DNA of 64,000 bases from Apostichopus japonicus (lineage: Eukaryota > Echinodermata > Holothuroidea > Aspidochirotida > Stichopodidae), in the NCBI RefSeq assembly GCF_037975245.1, contig NC_092568.1, forward strand, positions 7,299,501-7,363,500, written 5' to 3'. Both the position numbers and the translations under genes were made by a program. Of this stretch, positions 1 to 14,700 are shown piece by piece (positions within the stretch are counted from its first letter, which is position 1; every line of letters starts with the position of its first letter). The notes beneath the pieces are model-generated. The model searched no databases. It was given only the letters and a program-made list of their open reading frames with translations, and had not been told where the DNA came from.

Positions 1-919
1 TAGCTAATAAACCATTTCTACTTTGTTCATGAAACTCTATTGTGTTATGATCATGAGGGAATGAATTAGTTGTTAGTTCCGATCGCTTTTAATTTAGGCG
101 AGAAGGAATCATACTTTACTTTTACAAAGTTAAGTGTTCTAGTAATCTGAGAAAAAGACTGAATGCCTGAACCAAACAGTGTATATGCAATGGGAAGTAA
201 ACTGACATGTTGAAAACGATTGGCTACATCTCTAAGCTGACTATATGTGACAGATTTTTGGTGGGTGATGGAATCTGTCATGCAGCCAGTTAGAGATATC
301 ACTGTCACATTTATGGCCCATTCTGTTGCATGATTGGGTAGTCATCTGTGTCACTAGCCGGCTCATTGGTCAGTAGCCGGCTCCTTGGTCAGTACTGACC
401 TTGGTACCCGATACTACTTAATAATAATAATATAATAATGATAATTTATTTTATAAAGCTTAAAATCCACAAAAGTGCTCTAAAACGCTATGTAACAGTA
501 AAAAAATATATGACACATAATATGTAGTAAAACTGCAGAATAACATACATTATAGATGAGTATGAAGAATAAAAAGCGTGCACGTTTGAGTGTGTTGGAG
601 TACTGCACATGAATAGAGTTGAATACATTGTTTATATATTGCAGTAATGCTGTCTATTGAGATGATCAACATCTTTTTCCTACCACCTTACCTAGCTTTG
701 CTTCTTGGGAGCATTTTAGAATGGTCAGCATCCTTGCTAGGTGGTTACTGTAAGATTCGTAAAGTCACAAAACCTGTATGATTGACATTTAGACATAGCT
801 CTCTGGGTACTCAATGGAGATATGGCACCTTTTATGGAGGTTTTACTATTTTAGTGATAAAACACTCCCAGTAGTATTAAAGTTATTATTATTGAGGTTT
901 GAATCACGTTTCCCCACAG
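1..919. other. Intron of the dynein gene with an old repeat tail
   Basis: I see no coding exon here; the first dynein exon starts at 920 after a pyrimidine-rich acceptor, and its reading frame must continue from exons left of the window. The stretch around 421-500 is an ATA-rich run followed by sequence resembling, in reverse orientation, the 'AAGCGCTTTGAGCA...GCGCTATATAA...' tail seen at 29251-29335, so it is probably the end of a minus-strand retroelement copy. Around 353-410 a short sequence containing TAGCCGGCTC is imperfectly duplicated. Nothing else recognisable. Confidence 0.5.
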
Positions 920-2725
920 AATATCCTAGACGTTACTCTCCTGGCAGCTTGCGCTCCTCTTGGTGGAGGGAGAAACCCCATCAGTCCTCGTCTTCTGAAA
1001 CATTTCAGGTAAGTTACTGGATGTCCGCTGCTTTCATCATCCCTCAATTTCAATTCTCCTCATGTTATGATTTTATAGTTGCTTTCATTTTTATAAATCT
1101 ATTTTTTTTCAGTGTGCTGTCTTTGCCACAACCATCAGTCCAATCCTTGCAACATATTTACCAAGTCCAGTTAGGCTGTTTTCTAGAGAATGGCGACTTC
1201 TTACCGGACATTCGAGAGTTACTCCTGCCTTTGGTCTCTGCCTCTATAGCTATCTACTACAAGATGTGTTTCAATATGCTACCGACCCCTGCTAAATCTC
1301 ATTACACATTCAACTTGAGGGATCTATCCAAGGTATCAAATATATTCATCTTCAATAAACATGTGTTGTTGGTTTTCTTTATTTTTCTGATATAATGATT
1401 CTAATCTTAATGTCCTATTAATCCGTTTATTCTTTTTGATCAGTGGTCAAGATAAAGCAGATAATCTTTTGATCTTGTGAGGTGTATTATTTTGTTGCTT
1501 AAGATCATAGTCAAGAGGAGGACTCGAAACGTGAAACATATTTGTCAGTTTTCTGTTTGTACTTTAATCGCTAGAACCTTTCGTGCCAAATTTCAAACTA
1601 TCCTGCTAGTTAGATTCTTCTAGAAAGCAGAATGCTTTTGTCTATCAGTTGGTTTACAAATGTCGGAACTTTTCAGCCATGTCAAGGAGTATTTATTAAT
1701 CCGTAGGTAATCCAGGGACTTCTTCAGGCTAACAAATCAACGGTCACTTCCGTGGATAGAGCGGCTCAGTTACTGGCTCATGAAGCTATGAGGGTGTTCC
1801 ACGATCGACTGGTAGATGCCAAGGACAGACTCAAATTCTTTGAATTCTTGGCAGATGACTTGCATAATTACTTCAGAGTAAGATTATTATTAGGTTGTTT
1901 GTTTCTTCTCTTTGTATGTCTTAGTAGCTAAGCAATTAGTTTACATCTTATTTTTTTTTTAATTTTGTATTTATGACTTCTTAAATTTTCATACAATTTT
2001 TATTATTATATGTCTTATTAGAGGGCCTCATGGAAGATTGGCTATTGCTAAACGAGCCACCCCTCTTAAAATAAAGTTTAAGTAAAATAAATAAATACTT
2101 CAATTAGTGCCAATGTACAAGTTGATGTCACACGTCCACCCCAACCTTCTCACATCAGGACTTGCTGTAAGGGCACTGTGTCAAAAGTTGGACTGCTTTA
2201 TGTCAAAGCCAACTTTTGAAAAAAAAGTTGTTGAATTACATTCTCAAGTTGTTATGTCAATTTCTACAAAGTTGACGTTGGCAAAATATTGGGTCAGGGC
2301 TTCAAAGTTTTTCAAAATTTGTGTTCCTTCCAAAAATGGTGATTGTGAACTCTCTGGGTAGATGTTTACCTCTTTGCCATTCTACAAACACTATTTTTGC
2401 CAAGTTCACAAAGATAGAACATGAATATTTTATAGTATGCAAATGAACTTGTAAAAGATGTAACAGTGATAATGTTTTTTTTTATAGACTTTTTATGGAA
2501 GACTTTGAGAACTCCATTCATTTTAAATCTATGTTTGTGTTTTCTTATCTCGTGCAGGTTAAGTGGACTGCGGAAAAACTTCAAAACGAACCTTTTCTGT
2601 TTGGTGACTTTTTGGATCTGAATGTTCCTTCGGGAGAGAGAGTCTATCGTCCAATCAGTGATTATGATAAACTGGCCCACATCTTGGAGGAGTACATCGT
2701 GAGGGTCAACTATGGAGGTGGCCAG
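920..2725 (+). CDS. Dynein heavy chain exons 1-4: end of AAA3 and approach to AAA4
   Basis: Local residues 1-216. Exon 1 carries [21 protein letters not shown], the conserved AAA3 segment after the Walker B region. Exon 2 ends with [18 protein letters not shown], a hallmark of the AAA3 small subdomain. Exons 3 and 4 continue with helical sequence ([34 protein letters not shown]) that leads into the AAA4 nucleotide site. The AAA1, AAA2 and AAA3 P-loops, the linker and the tail must lie on exons left of the window. Introns here are 104-680 bp. Confidence 0.93.
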
Positions 2726-5700
2726 GTACATATTTCCACCATTGTGTAACAAGTAATGAATGTAGCACTTTTTACTGACTAAAAGGAGAATATTGAATAT
2801 GAAATCAATAATTGAATATTACATTAAAACTATTTATTAATATTGCAAGATGCATTCTTCTGGTAAGTTTTAAATTACAATTTTTTTTATTACTAGAGAA
2901 AACCCTACATTAATTATATATTAATATTTTAATCACAGGAAAACCAACTGGTATTCTTCAAAGGTGCCCTAGAGCACATCATCCGTGCCGCCAGGGTCTT
3001 CCGCCAACCAGGTGGTCACATGGTCTTGGTCGGTCTGGACGGTACAGGCAAGTCAACCACGGTGCACCTGGCCAGTCACGTAGCCGGCTGCATCCTGTAC
3101 AGACTCACACTGACCAGAGGATACGGTCAAGCGGACTTCCGTGATGATCTCAAGAAAGTGTTTAAATTGGCCGGCGTCCAGGGCAGTAACACAGTGTTTC
3201 TACTTACAGATAGCGACATTGTTAAGGTATGTGACATTTTCCTCCTTTTACAGAAGTTTAATTCTCTTTCTTTGTACTTTATTGGATATTTTTTTACAGT
3301 ATTTAATATCGTTACTGTTTTTGTTCTTTTTCTGTCTATTCTGATGTGAGTACTTTCATCAGTACCATTTAAAATAGGTTTGGTTATTGTTACGTAAAAC
3401 GGAAGTTATTGTCGTGGTTTAGACAGGAACCAAATGGGGAACTGTTAGGCAAGAGGAGGTTTGAAAATGTTACATCTCACAACAGATGGATAAGTAACCC
3501 GAAATATCATCCTCTAACTTTTCCACAACCTAATTGTCTCGCCAGATAACCATTCATATTCTTCCCTCTTTTAATAACAAAAACAAAGTTTACATGTTTT
3601 GTCTTGCCCTAGCTGCACTCCAAATTTGGATCCTAAATAATAAAAAATCTCAAAGGGGGGAGACCATGTGGGACTCATTTTAAGGTTTGACTATGAATCT
3701 GTTGTAATCTAAATCTTCTTTTGTTCTATTGACAGGAGTCCTTCTTGGAGGATGTGAACTCTGTTTTGAATTCAGGAGAAGTCCCCGATCTCTTTGATAG
3801 CGACGACCTAGATACAATCACCATGGACCTGAAGAGGGCCGCAGCAGAGGCAGAAGTACCTGACACCAGGGATGCAGTCTACCAGTTTTTTATCCAGGTA
3901 AGATGAGGATTTTACGAATACGGTTATCACCGAAGCAAAGACATTTTTGGCTGTTTTCTCACCGTTTAAAGAATGGCCAAATAGTTTCCATCGGCTTTAG
4001 CAATGCTAAAAACATTCTACACTGTTTGATGTTTCGGGAATTGTTTTCTGATCTCTTTAATATTACTTCGAAATAGACATTATAAAAAAAGTGACATATT
4101 TATTCATTCTGCAATAATCAGTAGTTCTCAGGTCTATTCATTACAAGGAAGACTAGGATGAAAAATTGATTTTAGCATATTTTGCTCTCATCTTACCGCA
4201 TTTTCAAGTCAATTCTGCTGAAACTTCGACCAAAAAGCTTTAGACCCTTTGCATTGCTTCTGTTTGACCTTTCCCAGAGGGTTCGCAGTAAGCTTCACAT
4301 CGTGTTGGCGACCAGCCCTGCGGGGGATGCATTCAGACAGAGGTGTCGGACGCACCCATCCTTGGTCAACTGTTGCACCCTAGACTGGTACGATGAATGG
4401 AGCAACCAAGCCATGCTAAGAGTGGCGTCAGTGTTCTTATCCCAGGTAGACTTTACTGGTATCGGAGCTGATCAAGATGTCAAAGTAAGTCTGCCACAGT
4501 GACTGCTAATTGGCCAAGTACCATGGGTACATATTTTTTGTTTAAGTAAGTCTGCCAGGGGACAGATAATGATTTAAGTAAAAGTTGTGATAGTTTATTA
4601 AATTTTGAAGGAAAAGTTAGTTATTATTCTTTAGCTTGATTTACCATAGAAGGTAGTCTGGTTCCCTTCTTAGTTGATCAGAAAGTGGCCCAAATTTAAC
4701 TGCTGATAATACTTATCTTTATTTAAAAAATATCAAAATGTCATTTTCTCAAGTTATTTTTATTAAATTCAGTTTAAAATATTGGCCCTCCAGGTTCAAT
4801 TTTGGCATATTCCTTTAAAGTTTAGTATATGTAACAGTAAAGCATTTGTTGATATGAATTGAAAATTAGAGTGTTATGTAAAAAAATATCAAAATGTAAT
4901 TTTCTCAAGTTATTTTAATTATTTCAGTTTACAATATTGGCCCTCCAGGTTTAATTTTGGCATATTCCTTTAAAGTTTAGTATATGATAAGAGTAAAGCA
5001 TTGTTAATATGAATTGAAACTGAAAGTGACCTACCTAGGATTAATGCATATTGCTGGTCACATTCAAGATCCTGAAGGACAACATTGCAGAGATCTGTGT
5101 TGGTGTTCACAAGGACGTCATGGATCAGTGTCTGAGGTTCTACCAGGAGTTGCGGCGTCATTACTACACGACCCCCAGTAGCTACCTCGACCTCATTCAG
5201 TTGTATTCCAAGATGCTGAGACAGCAAAAACAACATTACATGGACAACAAGTAAGTGCAACTGAGATAACCATCTTTGTTTGTTTTTTTTAAAAGATATT
5301 CAAAATTTTAGTCAAATTTGAGATAGTTATGTGCTTTTGATATAAAAATGTGGTGTTTCGCCAAGAATTATTAACTATATTTTTCTCAATTTTTGAAGTA
5401 GCTAATACTTTGGTTAGTGTCAATGTTCAAGTTGATGTTACACGTCAGCCCCCAACCTTCTCACATCAGGACTGATCATTGCTGTACGGGCATCATGTCA
5501 GAAATTGGTTGCTAAGGGGGCTGCAGCCTCACAGCAACCAGGCTGCATATGACATACTGCTTTAATCTCTTGTACTTCACATTTCCAAACAATAGGCACT
5601 GCTGGTCTGCAGAGATAACCTCTAGTCTTTGATGTTGATTAGACCCTGTCACATGGTAGGAATGAGCAGCTGCTGCAGCTTTTCCTTTTGGCTTGCTGCC

Positions 5701-8700
5701 TCACAAGAAAATAATCTCGCTCTGTTTGGGAGATATCCTTGTTTCATAGTCATGTCTGGGAGTTGTCATTTTGTAAATCTGTGATGTCATAGTGTCACTA
5801 CGATCCTGCTTTTACTTTCTACCTTTATGTTTGTTTTCATATTTGCAAGACAGAATCTTAACAGTATTGACACTGAAACCAATGCCATCATCAGCTTCTA
5901 TAATTTAGATTCAGCATTTACCATGTATTAATTACGAAAAATGTACATTGCAACATTTATTAAAAAAAGAAAACTTAAAAGAATTGAAGCATATGTGGCT
6001 GGATGATGTCATATTTAGACTTGATCAAGTCTACAATAATAAGTGTAAGGATCATTATATCTGTGGTATCTCCCAAATAGAATGCGACTCTTTTTAGCTG
6101 TTTTGGAAAGTTGTTCATGACAGTATTTCTATCACATAGATCAATAATGATGGTTAGGTTTGTGTCTACCTTTGAAAGTGCTGATCAAGTGATCATAACA
6201 TTAATGTAATGCAGAGAGATCAAACACTGTAGTGGGCTCTCCTGGACCCAAAGAGTCAAGTCAGATCATTCCAAGTATCTTCTTTAATTTTCAAGTCCCA
6301 GCACAGGAGCAATCTCTGCTGTCATACTTAGTCATGGATGTCTAATGATACTGAAGTCTTTCTTCAATTTTATTTTATAGAAATCGTTTGTTCGTCGGTC
6401 TCTCTAAACTCACCGAGGCTAATTCTCTAGTTGACACCATGCAGGAGGAATTAGTGAATCTTGGACCTAAAATTGAAGATAAAGCCAAGGTAAATATTAA
6501 TCATCAATACAAACAACAACAATAGGTAAACATATATATGTTGGGATATTTTTTTAGAACCCTCATTCTACTATTTTGTCAACATCATTGTGTACATTAC
6601 TCAAAACAAAGTTATTTCATCTGGAGTTTTGTGTGTATTAAGTGATATATATGGTATAGAATCAGAAACAAAGAGAGGCAAATAGATCTGGTGAGATTAA
6701 TTTGTTCCATTTATTGCTCTTAATTTTTCCAGAGTTTGGATATTTCATATAAATATCACATTATTGAGCTGATAGATTTTAACCTCTGATGTTATCTCTC
6801 ATAAATGCTAGGATACCGAGCTGCTCCTCCAGCAGCTCTCGAGGGACCAGGAGGCGGTGGATCAGGTCAAGACCATCGTAGAGGAGCAAGAGGCGACCAT
6901 GAAACGAGAAACTCAGCTGGTTCAAGACTATGCTGATGTACGTACTGAAATTAAGAGACAAGAAATTTTATGTATGTGTGTATGTATTTTAGATCCTCCT
7001 GCAAGCAGGAACTCACGAAGAAGCCTCATTGGCTTATCAAAGCCCGAGCTTACCGAAGTCAGTCCCTTAGATTCATATTTAACGTCCATGATTATGAATT
7101 GTCAACAACTCTGTAACTGGACGACAGACATTAATCTTGGAGTGACTTGAACCGGGGACCTTATGATTGAAAGGCATCAGCGTTAACCAATGAGCTAACA
7201 CTCCTAAGTTATAAACTCACAAATCTATAGTGTATGAGAGAAAACACTTAATTAGCCCTAAAATTGGTATGTTTAATTAAGAAGGAAAATTTGACTTGTA
7301 GTATATGTTAGGGCATGGGAAGAGGCTATGGGCTGGAGTAGAACAGTTTGTGGAGGATATGAATACAAATTGCTTTCCAGCACTTTAATCTTGTGAATGA
7401 ATATGAACAACATTAAAACATCTTCTTATTAGTTTAAACTATTTAATGTGTAAAAGTAAGTTGGCCTGACGTTTCGATCCTAGCAGGATCTTCTTCAAAG
7501 GCTGAATGACAAGTAACAGTAACAGAAGGGACAAAAACACGCACAGAATACAGACAGGTTAATGAGCATGGTGAACACAAAGAGATAGATGTAAGGGGAT
7601 TAGCAGACAAGGAATGGAGAAATGAAAGAAAGCAACCAACAGGGGAAGAGGAGAGGTAGGAGATAAACAGTGGAAGGACAAAGAGAGGATTAAGGGAAGG
7701 GGGTAGGGAATAAACAGGAGAAGAACAAAGACAGAAAGGTGTGGAAAACATTAAATTATTTAATGTCAGCTTATGCTGTCTGCGCTTTGTTTATTTGATC
7801 CAAAGATGTGAACAACCTTGTGAATAAGCTTATCAAAGAAATGGTACAAATTTTAGTCTTTCCCAACTGTTATACCGTTAGTAAATACTAAAGACAAAAA
7901 CAATAAAACAAAACATGAGAAGTTTAAATTGTTAACCAGTGATGTCTTATTGACTCATCTGTCATCTAGCAAGCTGAGAAAGACCTGGAGTCAGTTTTAC
8001 CAGCCTTGGAGGATGCCACGGCTGCCCTGGATGCTCTGCAAAAGAGTGATATCTCGGAGATAAGGGTCTACAACAAGCCCCCTGTTCTGGTCATGCACGT
8101 CATGTCTGCTGTGTGTGTGCTGATGAAGCAAAAACCAGATTGGAAGACTGCCAAACATTTGCTGAACGATGCAGGGTTCCTGAACGATTTAGTCAACTAC
8201 GAAAAAGATCTCGTATCTGATAAGGTAAGTTGAAAAATTTGGGGACATTACCTCTCGATTGCATGAACATAAAACTTTCACCATTAGTAAGAAATTTGTG
8301 CCAAGTTTCGGTAAATTTTGCAATATTTAAATGATATGATGGTTCGTTCTTTCAGTTGTGTTCAACGATATCGATTGACTTGTGAAGTTTTGTATTTATG
8401 ATATTTTATGTGTAATGTTTCTTATAAAAGCAGAAGAACTTCCTACTTAATACATTAATGTCTTAATATAATTATGTTTAAAACCTTATTAATAAGAAAC
8501 ATTTTGAGTGTCAACAAGTGTCAACAGTTGTGTTCATCAATATCGATTGACTTGTGAACTTTTGCATTTATGATATTTTACGTGTAATGTTTCTTATAAA
8601 GGCAGAAGAACTTTCTACTTAATACATTAATGTCTAAATACTATGTTTAAAACCTTATTAATGAGAAACATCTTCAGTGTCAAAACAACTATGAATGCTA

Positions 8701-11700
8701 GGCATAGGTTTCAAAGCAGATCAACTAAGTATCAACTAATACTTACCATGATGTAAAAATTCTTTGTTATTGTTGCCAATTGTGTTTGATTTACATTCTA
8801 TGATATTGTACTGACATTCTATTGTAAGCTTTCGTTGTCTTCCTTTATTTCATCGCAAGGTTTTCAGCCGTTTAAAGAAATACACCCAAATGCCTGGTTT
8901 TGAGCCTGATAAAGTCGGCCAGGTTTCGCTGGCCTGTAAGTCCATCTGTCAATGGGTCCTTGCTCTGGAACACTACGTGGAAGTCAAAAAGGTATTTTGT
9001 TAACAATATTCACTCTGCTTCCAGTCAATACATATGTTTGGAGAGAATTCTGCAATAGTTTGTGTGTTGTTTCGTTTATGGGAAGTTTGCCATCATAAAT
9101 CTTGCACAAATTATTTCATCAATCAACCAACTGTTTTAAGACAGTTTACAGATAACCTGAATGAACAATACTCTGTGAGAAGGATCAGTTTTCTCTATAT
9201 CACAGTAACTCTTAATGTTTTTGATTTTGAAATGTTTGCAAAGAAATTGTGTTTACTAGAATGGACTGTGAACCATTCAGTGATATCAGGATGACAATGT
9301 ATTGAATGAAACTGGGGAGCGATCTCCGGCTTGTTATACATTATGCAAGGCGCTGTGGGTTCTGACTACCACCACCCCATACCCCCCCCCACACCCTCAC
9401 CCAAGCAAAGAAATTGTTAGTTTTATACTGATTGTCACCATCTATTAAGGGTGAGGTGGATTGCTCAGTATGTAGAGCACAGGACTTGAAATTTATGGAA
9501 TGCCAATCGAGCCAAAATTAAATTTCTTTTCTCTTTCTCTTTCAATTTCAATTTTTTTGTTTGTAAGAAATAATTTACTCCAAATTATTTTCTAACAAGG
9601 TTTTTAGTTTTCTTTGTCAGAATCACCAATTTTTGAATTTTTTTTGTCGCAGATGGTGAAACCTCGACAAAAGAGAGTTGAAGAGGCCAAAGAAGCGTTG
9701 AACCTTGCTTTGGAAAGCTTACAGGAAAAACAAGCTAGCTTGGCTAAGGTGGGTTTTTATAACTAGCCCAGTATAACGTACAGAATTAAGATCAACTGTA
9801 AACCCACGTTTTGGAGACCTCACAAGAAACTAAAGCTCGCTTGGCTTTGAAGCATGTTCAAGCTCATGAAAAAAATAAAACAAATCTTACCTAATATATC
9901 TGCTGGCCTAGCTTGATCATCATCTCTGGCAGTTTAAAAATGAATATTAGGAGAGGCTTGGGAGAGGCTTGTAAGGACTGGCAAGCAAGATCTAATTGGC
10001 TAAAGATGAGTTTGAAATCTCAGTATAACAAGAACAATTTGAGTAAGTTAGATCTAACTTGTGGTTTGGAAAGTTCTCAAGAGATATAAGCTAGCTTGTT
10101 TGAGGACTTTAAAAGGGAGTCACTATAAGAGAAACAATTATTCATGTCAGTGGGGAATGAGCAAAAGACAATGCTACCTTTTTTCTTCTCTTTTGAACCT
10201 TTTAAATTAGATTCAAGGTCACTTGAGAGTCCTTCAGGAACAGTACGACGACAGCGTGGCCCAGAGAGAATCTCTACGGGAACGTAAAGTCACCACCCAG
10301 CTGAGATTACAGAGGGCTTCCATTCTTATCACTGCTTTAGCCGATGAGAAGGTATGTGCACATTTTGACTGATGATTCTCACTTACAAGGTTTTCATTTT
10401 GGTTAAAAAGCAGCTGGGGGTGATATTGCATTAATGCAAAATTTATGTTCCATGAATACACTCGAGATTCCAGTGTTGCCTAGACAACAGTCATAAATGA
10501 AGGCAATTTATGGTTGAGCAATTATCATCAGCTATGGTGGCAGTTTTGAGGAAAACTTATATTTGTGAATGTTGTGCAGGAAAACAGATAATTTTTCAAG
10601 AGTTTTTAAATTATAGGCATAAATATTTTATGTTTTATTGTTGTAAGACAGTTGAAGCAAATTTTCAAGTTTGAAATTTACTGGAAGTATTAAATCTGTT
10701 CGAAACACCTAGATGCTAGTTGCAGTGACTCAGCAATACTTCACAACTTTCATTTCACCAATGTTTTGGTTGTACCTTCCGTACAGCTCAGGTTACTATG
10801 ATGATGCATTTGTCTACCCATGTTGGACCTATAGAACTGTACTGTAGTGTTATTTGGTGACTTCAGCCAGTATGTGATGAAAATCCTTTTAAATGACCTC
10901 TTATTTATCTTCCTGTGTACTTTTGTGCTTGCTTTTTTGTTTATTCATTTTTTCTAATTTATTTTCAAAAGGTTCGCTGGGTGGCATCATTGAGCAACCT
11001 AGAGGGCAAGCTGCAAGGCATTGTGGGTGATACCTTGATATCGTCTTCTTCTATCATATACCTGGGAGTCTTCACTGCTCCTTACAGACGAGAGATGATA
11101 TCTCATTGGTGGGATTCCTGCACCAAGATGAATATTCCCGTATCCAAGGACTTTACGCTGACTTCGACCATGGCTGAGGCCAACACAGTAAGTGGAACTG
11201 TCTTGCTTATGTTGAACCTGCTTGTTACATTGATTTGGCATATTTTACCTACAATAATAAATTAAAATATACAATGCAACTTAAAAAAGTACAAAAAACT
11301 GGAATAGTAAAGAGATTGGCTTTTATTCTACTTTACAAGTGTAATTTCAAGTAATGAGTTGAAAATGTGAAAAAATGTTGACAATTTTCAAGTTTGCCTT
11401 GTCTCGCAGGTGCTTAATGCTCTAATGATCTAAAAGTGTGCTAGTGATGATTATAAGATTATAAGAATAGAATAAAACTATTAATTATTTAACACTTACA
11501 TGTTCATTTTGTATGTGAATATTTCTAAGCGGGTGTCTTAAGTTTCGCCAGTTGCCATTGTTTGTAAAATTCTCAAGCAAATGCATACAGCTGCGTTAGA
11601 GTAAGTTCTTGTTGATATATGTTCAGTGCCATGTATGTTTTGTAATGCGATCTCATCAAATGAACTGATTTCTTTTCCAGAAATTTATTTTAACCAATTA

Positions 11701-14700
11701 TGTTATCAGGCAGTGAAAAGTTAACCAACAGTTGAAAATACCTGATGGTTTCAGTTGTTTCCCCATAACTGATAGTTTTAGCTTTCTTTTCTGAAATAAA
11801 AATCTAATCATGCCAAACTGGTACAGGTTTAGTAAACATTGTGTATTGTGCAACTCAGAGAGGGTATTGTTTACATATGCTGTATGCATATTGTGATAAT
11901 AAAAGGATCACCAGTGATTTATTTTCAAATGGGAAATCCTTTGATTCTTCAAGGATAGACATACACTCATCTCATTTCTGCTTTCCTCAAATATTTTTTT
12001 ACTCCACTCATCGAGAGTAACGGTAGGTAATATTGCATACTAATTTCCGGATGAAATTTATTTAACCTTCTTAGATCCGAGAATGGCAAAACGAAGGCCT
12101 CCCTCAAGATAACCATTCCACGGAGAATGCCATCTTTGTCAAAGAGGGACACAGATGGCCTCTAATGATAGATCCGCAAGGACAGGCTATCAAGTAAGTC
12201 AAAATCTGAGCTATACTACCTTTAAGTAATTTTGTTATATCAATAGCATTTTGACAACATTTGTTTTGTCAGTCCTGATACTAAATGCTATACAACAGAG
12301 ATTTATTATTGAAAATGATGTAAGATCTAGTTTTTGCTTTACCTTCAATATTTTCATCATTTTGTTTTTTTTTTTAGATGGATCTGTGAAATGGAGGGCT
12401 CTGATCTCAAGAGAGAATCTGCTAGTGATCCAAACTTTATGCGGACATTAGAGAGAGCTATCAGGATTGGTGAACCAGTGCTGTTGGAGGTTCGTAAAGT
12501 TGTAGTTGATGATGAAGATCCCAAGGTTTTGATAGTCTTGGTTTAGTCTTTACTCCCCAAACAAGCTAGAGAGAGATAAATTGTGGTCACTCGCGGTCAG
12601 ACTTTAACAAGCATTTTAACCACCACCCTCAAAGCATTTTTCCTCAGTAATACACCGTCTTGTCTAATTTAACACTCTTCAATATCTGAGAATAGATGGG
12701 AGGCTGCGAATCTCCTGGAACTTAAGGCAATTTTGAAAACTTTTAGCAATCGTTAGCAAAGATTGGGGGCGTAAGGCTACTAATGGCCTGTACGTCAATC
12801 AGTGTTTGGTATGTTATACACTCAAAAGATATAAAGGGTTGTTATGAAATTAATATGGGAAAATATGTGGGCAAATTAACAGTTTTAGAATTAAGTGAAG
12901 TTATTAGTTATTTATTTGTTGATGTTAATTAGATAAAGAAAACAGTGTTAGCTGTTGTCTTAATTTGATCAATGGTAGCCTTCACTGGTCAATCAACAGT
13001 GTTATTAACAGGCTTTCTTTTGTTACTTCAGAATGTGACAGAAGTCCTGGACCCTGCTTTAATGCCCATCCTGATGAGAGAACTGACCAACAGAGGTGGT
13101 CAAGATATCATCAAGATTGGAGATACAGAATTTGAATATAATCACAATTTCAGGTATAAATGAGTATTCATATTTATTGTTAATAGCAAAATGTCAGATA
13201 TTGATTATCTAGTATTGTGTATGCAAAAGCTGAACATATATTAAGTAAAATTCATTTCTTACCTATTGCCAAAGATGGATGTCAGAAATTTACACATGAA
13301 GCCAATTACTTATATGAAAAAAGTTACCAAAGAAAACATTTAAAATTTTCTTCAGGTCTTGTAAGTTTGAACCTTTATTATCCTCAAGGATTTTATAGCC
13401 TTAATTTTCCTCAAACTGTTTTCTTGCTCACTGTGATAGGTGCCTTTAAAAGATATTCTTGTTGGTCATATAATGTTGATCAGTTCATTTTTCTAGCTTC
13501 TTCAAAGCTGTTCCATGATTTGACATTGAAAGAGGAGAATTTGTCACAAGTATAGTAACTCCTGAAGGAGTTCATAATGTGTTTATAATTGAACTCCTTA
13601 ATGATCTTTTCATACATATTGTTTATCACACAACACAGCCCTGGCAATGAAAATTCTGTTATCCTTTTGATATACCTCTGCATGTTTATTAGAAATTTAA
13701 AAAAACAGTTATTCTGTGCAGTTTCATATTCATCATCTTTTTCCCTTAATCATAAGATATTTCATGCCAAGGAGTGTTAGCTCAGTGGTTAACGCCGGTG
13801 CCTTCCAATCATAAGGTCCCCAAGTCACTCCCAAGTCACTCCAAGATTAATGTATGTCGTCCAGTTACAGAGTTGTTGACAATTGACAATTCATAATCAT
13901 GGACGTTAAATATGAATCTAAGAGACTGACTTCGGTCAGCTTGTGGCTTTAATAAGCCAATGAGGCTTCTTCGCAAGTTCCTGCTTGCAGGAGGATCTAA
14001 AAAACATAAATACATATATTTCATTTTGATATTTCTGTCTCTATTGGTTCTTCAGGTTATATATGACCACGGGTATGCCAAACCCTCACTTCCTGCCTGC
14101 TGTCTGCATCAGAGTGACTCTCATCAACTTCACGGTCACATTTGAGGGCCTGCAGGACCAGCTGCTATCAACCGTAGTCCAACAGGTAGGAACACCCGGA
14201 CTCCCGGTAGTAATAAGTAACAGAGGAACACAAGAAAGAAACCTAGCAGTACTGCCTAGTTTATCCAGAACCTTGAAAGATTAAAGAGTCGCAGATGACT
14301 GACCGTTGTCAAGCCGTGTGAGGAGGTCATGGCTTAGGGTACCAGACTATAAAACACCTGCGACTTTAACTTTAACATTTGTAATATAACGGCTTTATAT
14401 ATTATAATGACCAGGTGGAATATTATTGCAGAAATCTAGAGGAGTTTGATGCATTAAAGAAAAGCACAGAAGTGAAATCAAATATCTGAACTTCTCAGAG
14501 AAGGTAGAAAATGATGATGATATACTCAAAGTTCTTGTAGATTAAATTTCTTCGTAAAATCATTTAATCGGGACAAATGGGATGATGCATTCCCTGATTT
14601 TGTGAAACTTTCCGCTTACAGAATAATTCCAGTTTAAACAAATGTGTTGTCTTTCACTAGGTACTAATTTAGATAGTTTATGTATGTATGGATGACATGA

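Noticed and set aside
814-1395. A 193-codon open frame as a stand-alone gene
   Set aside because: It merely spans dynein exons 1 and 2 and the short intron between them; the conserved protein follows the spliced reading.
2366-2752. Minus-strand 128-codon frame
   Set aside because: It is antisense to dynein exon 4 and flanking intron; no independent features.
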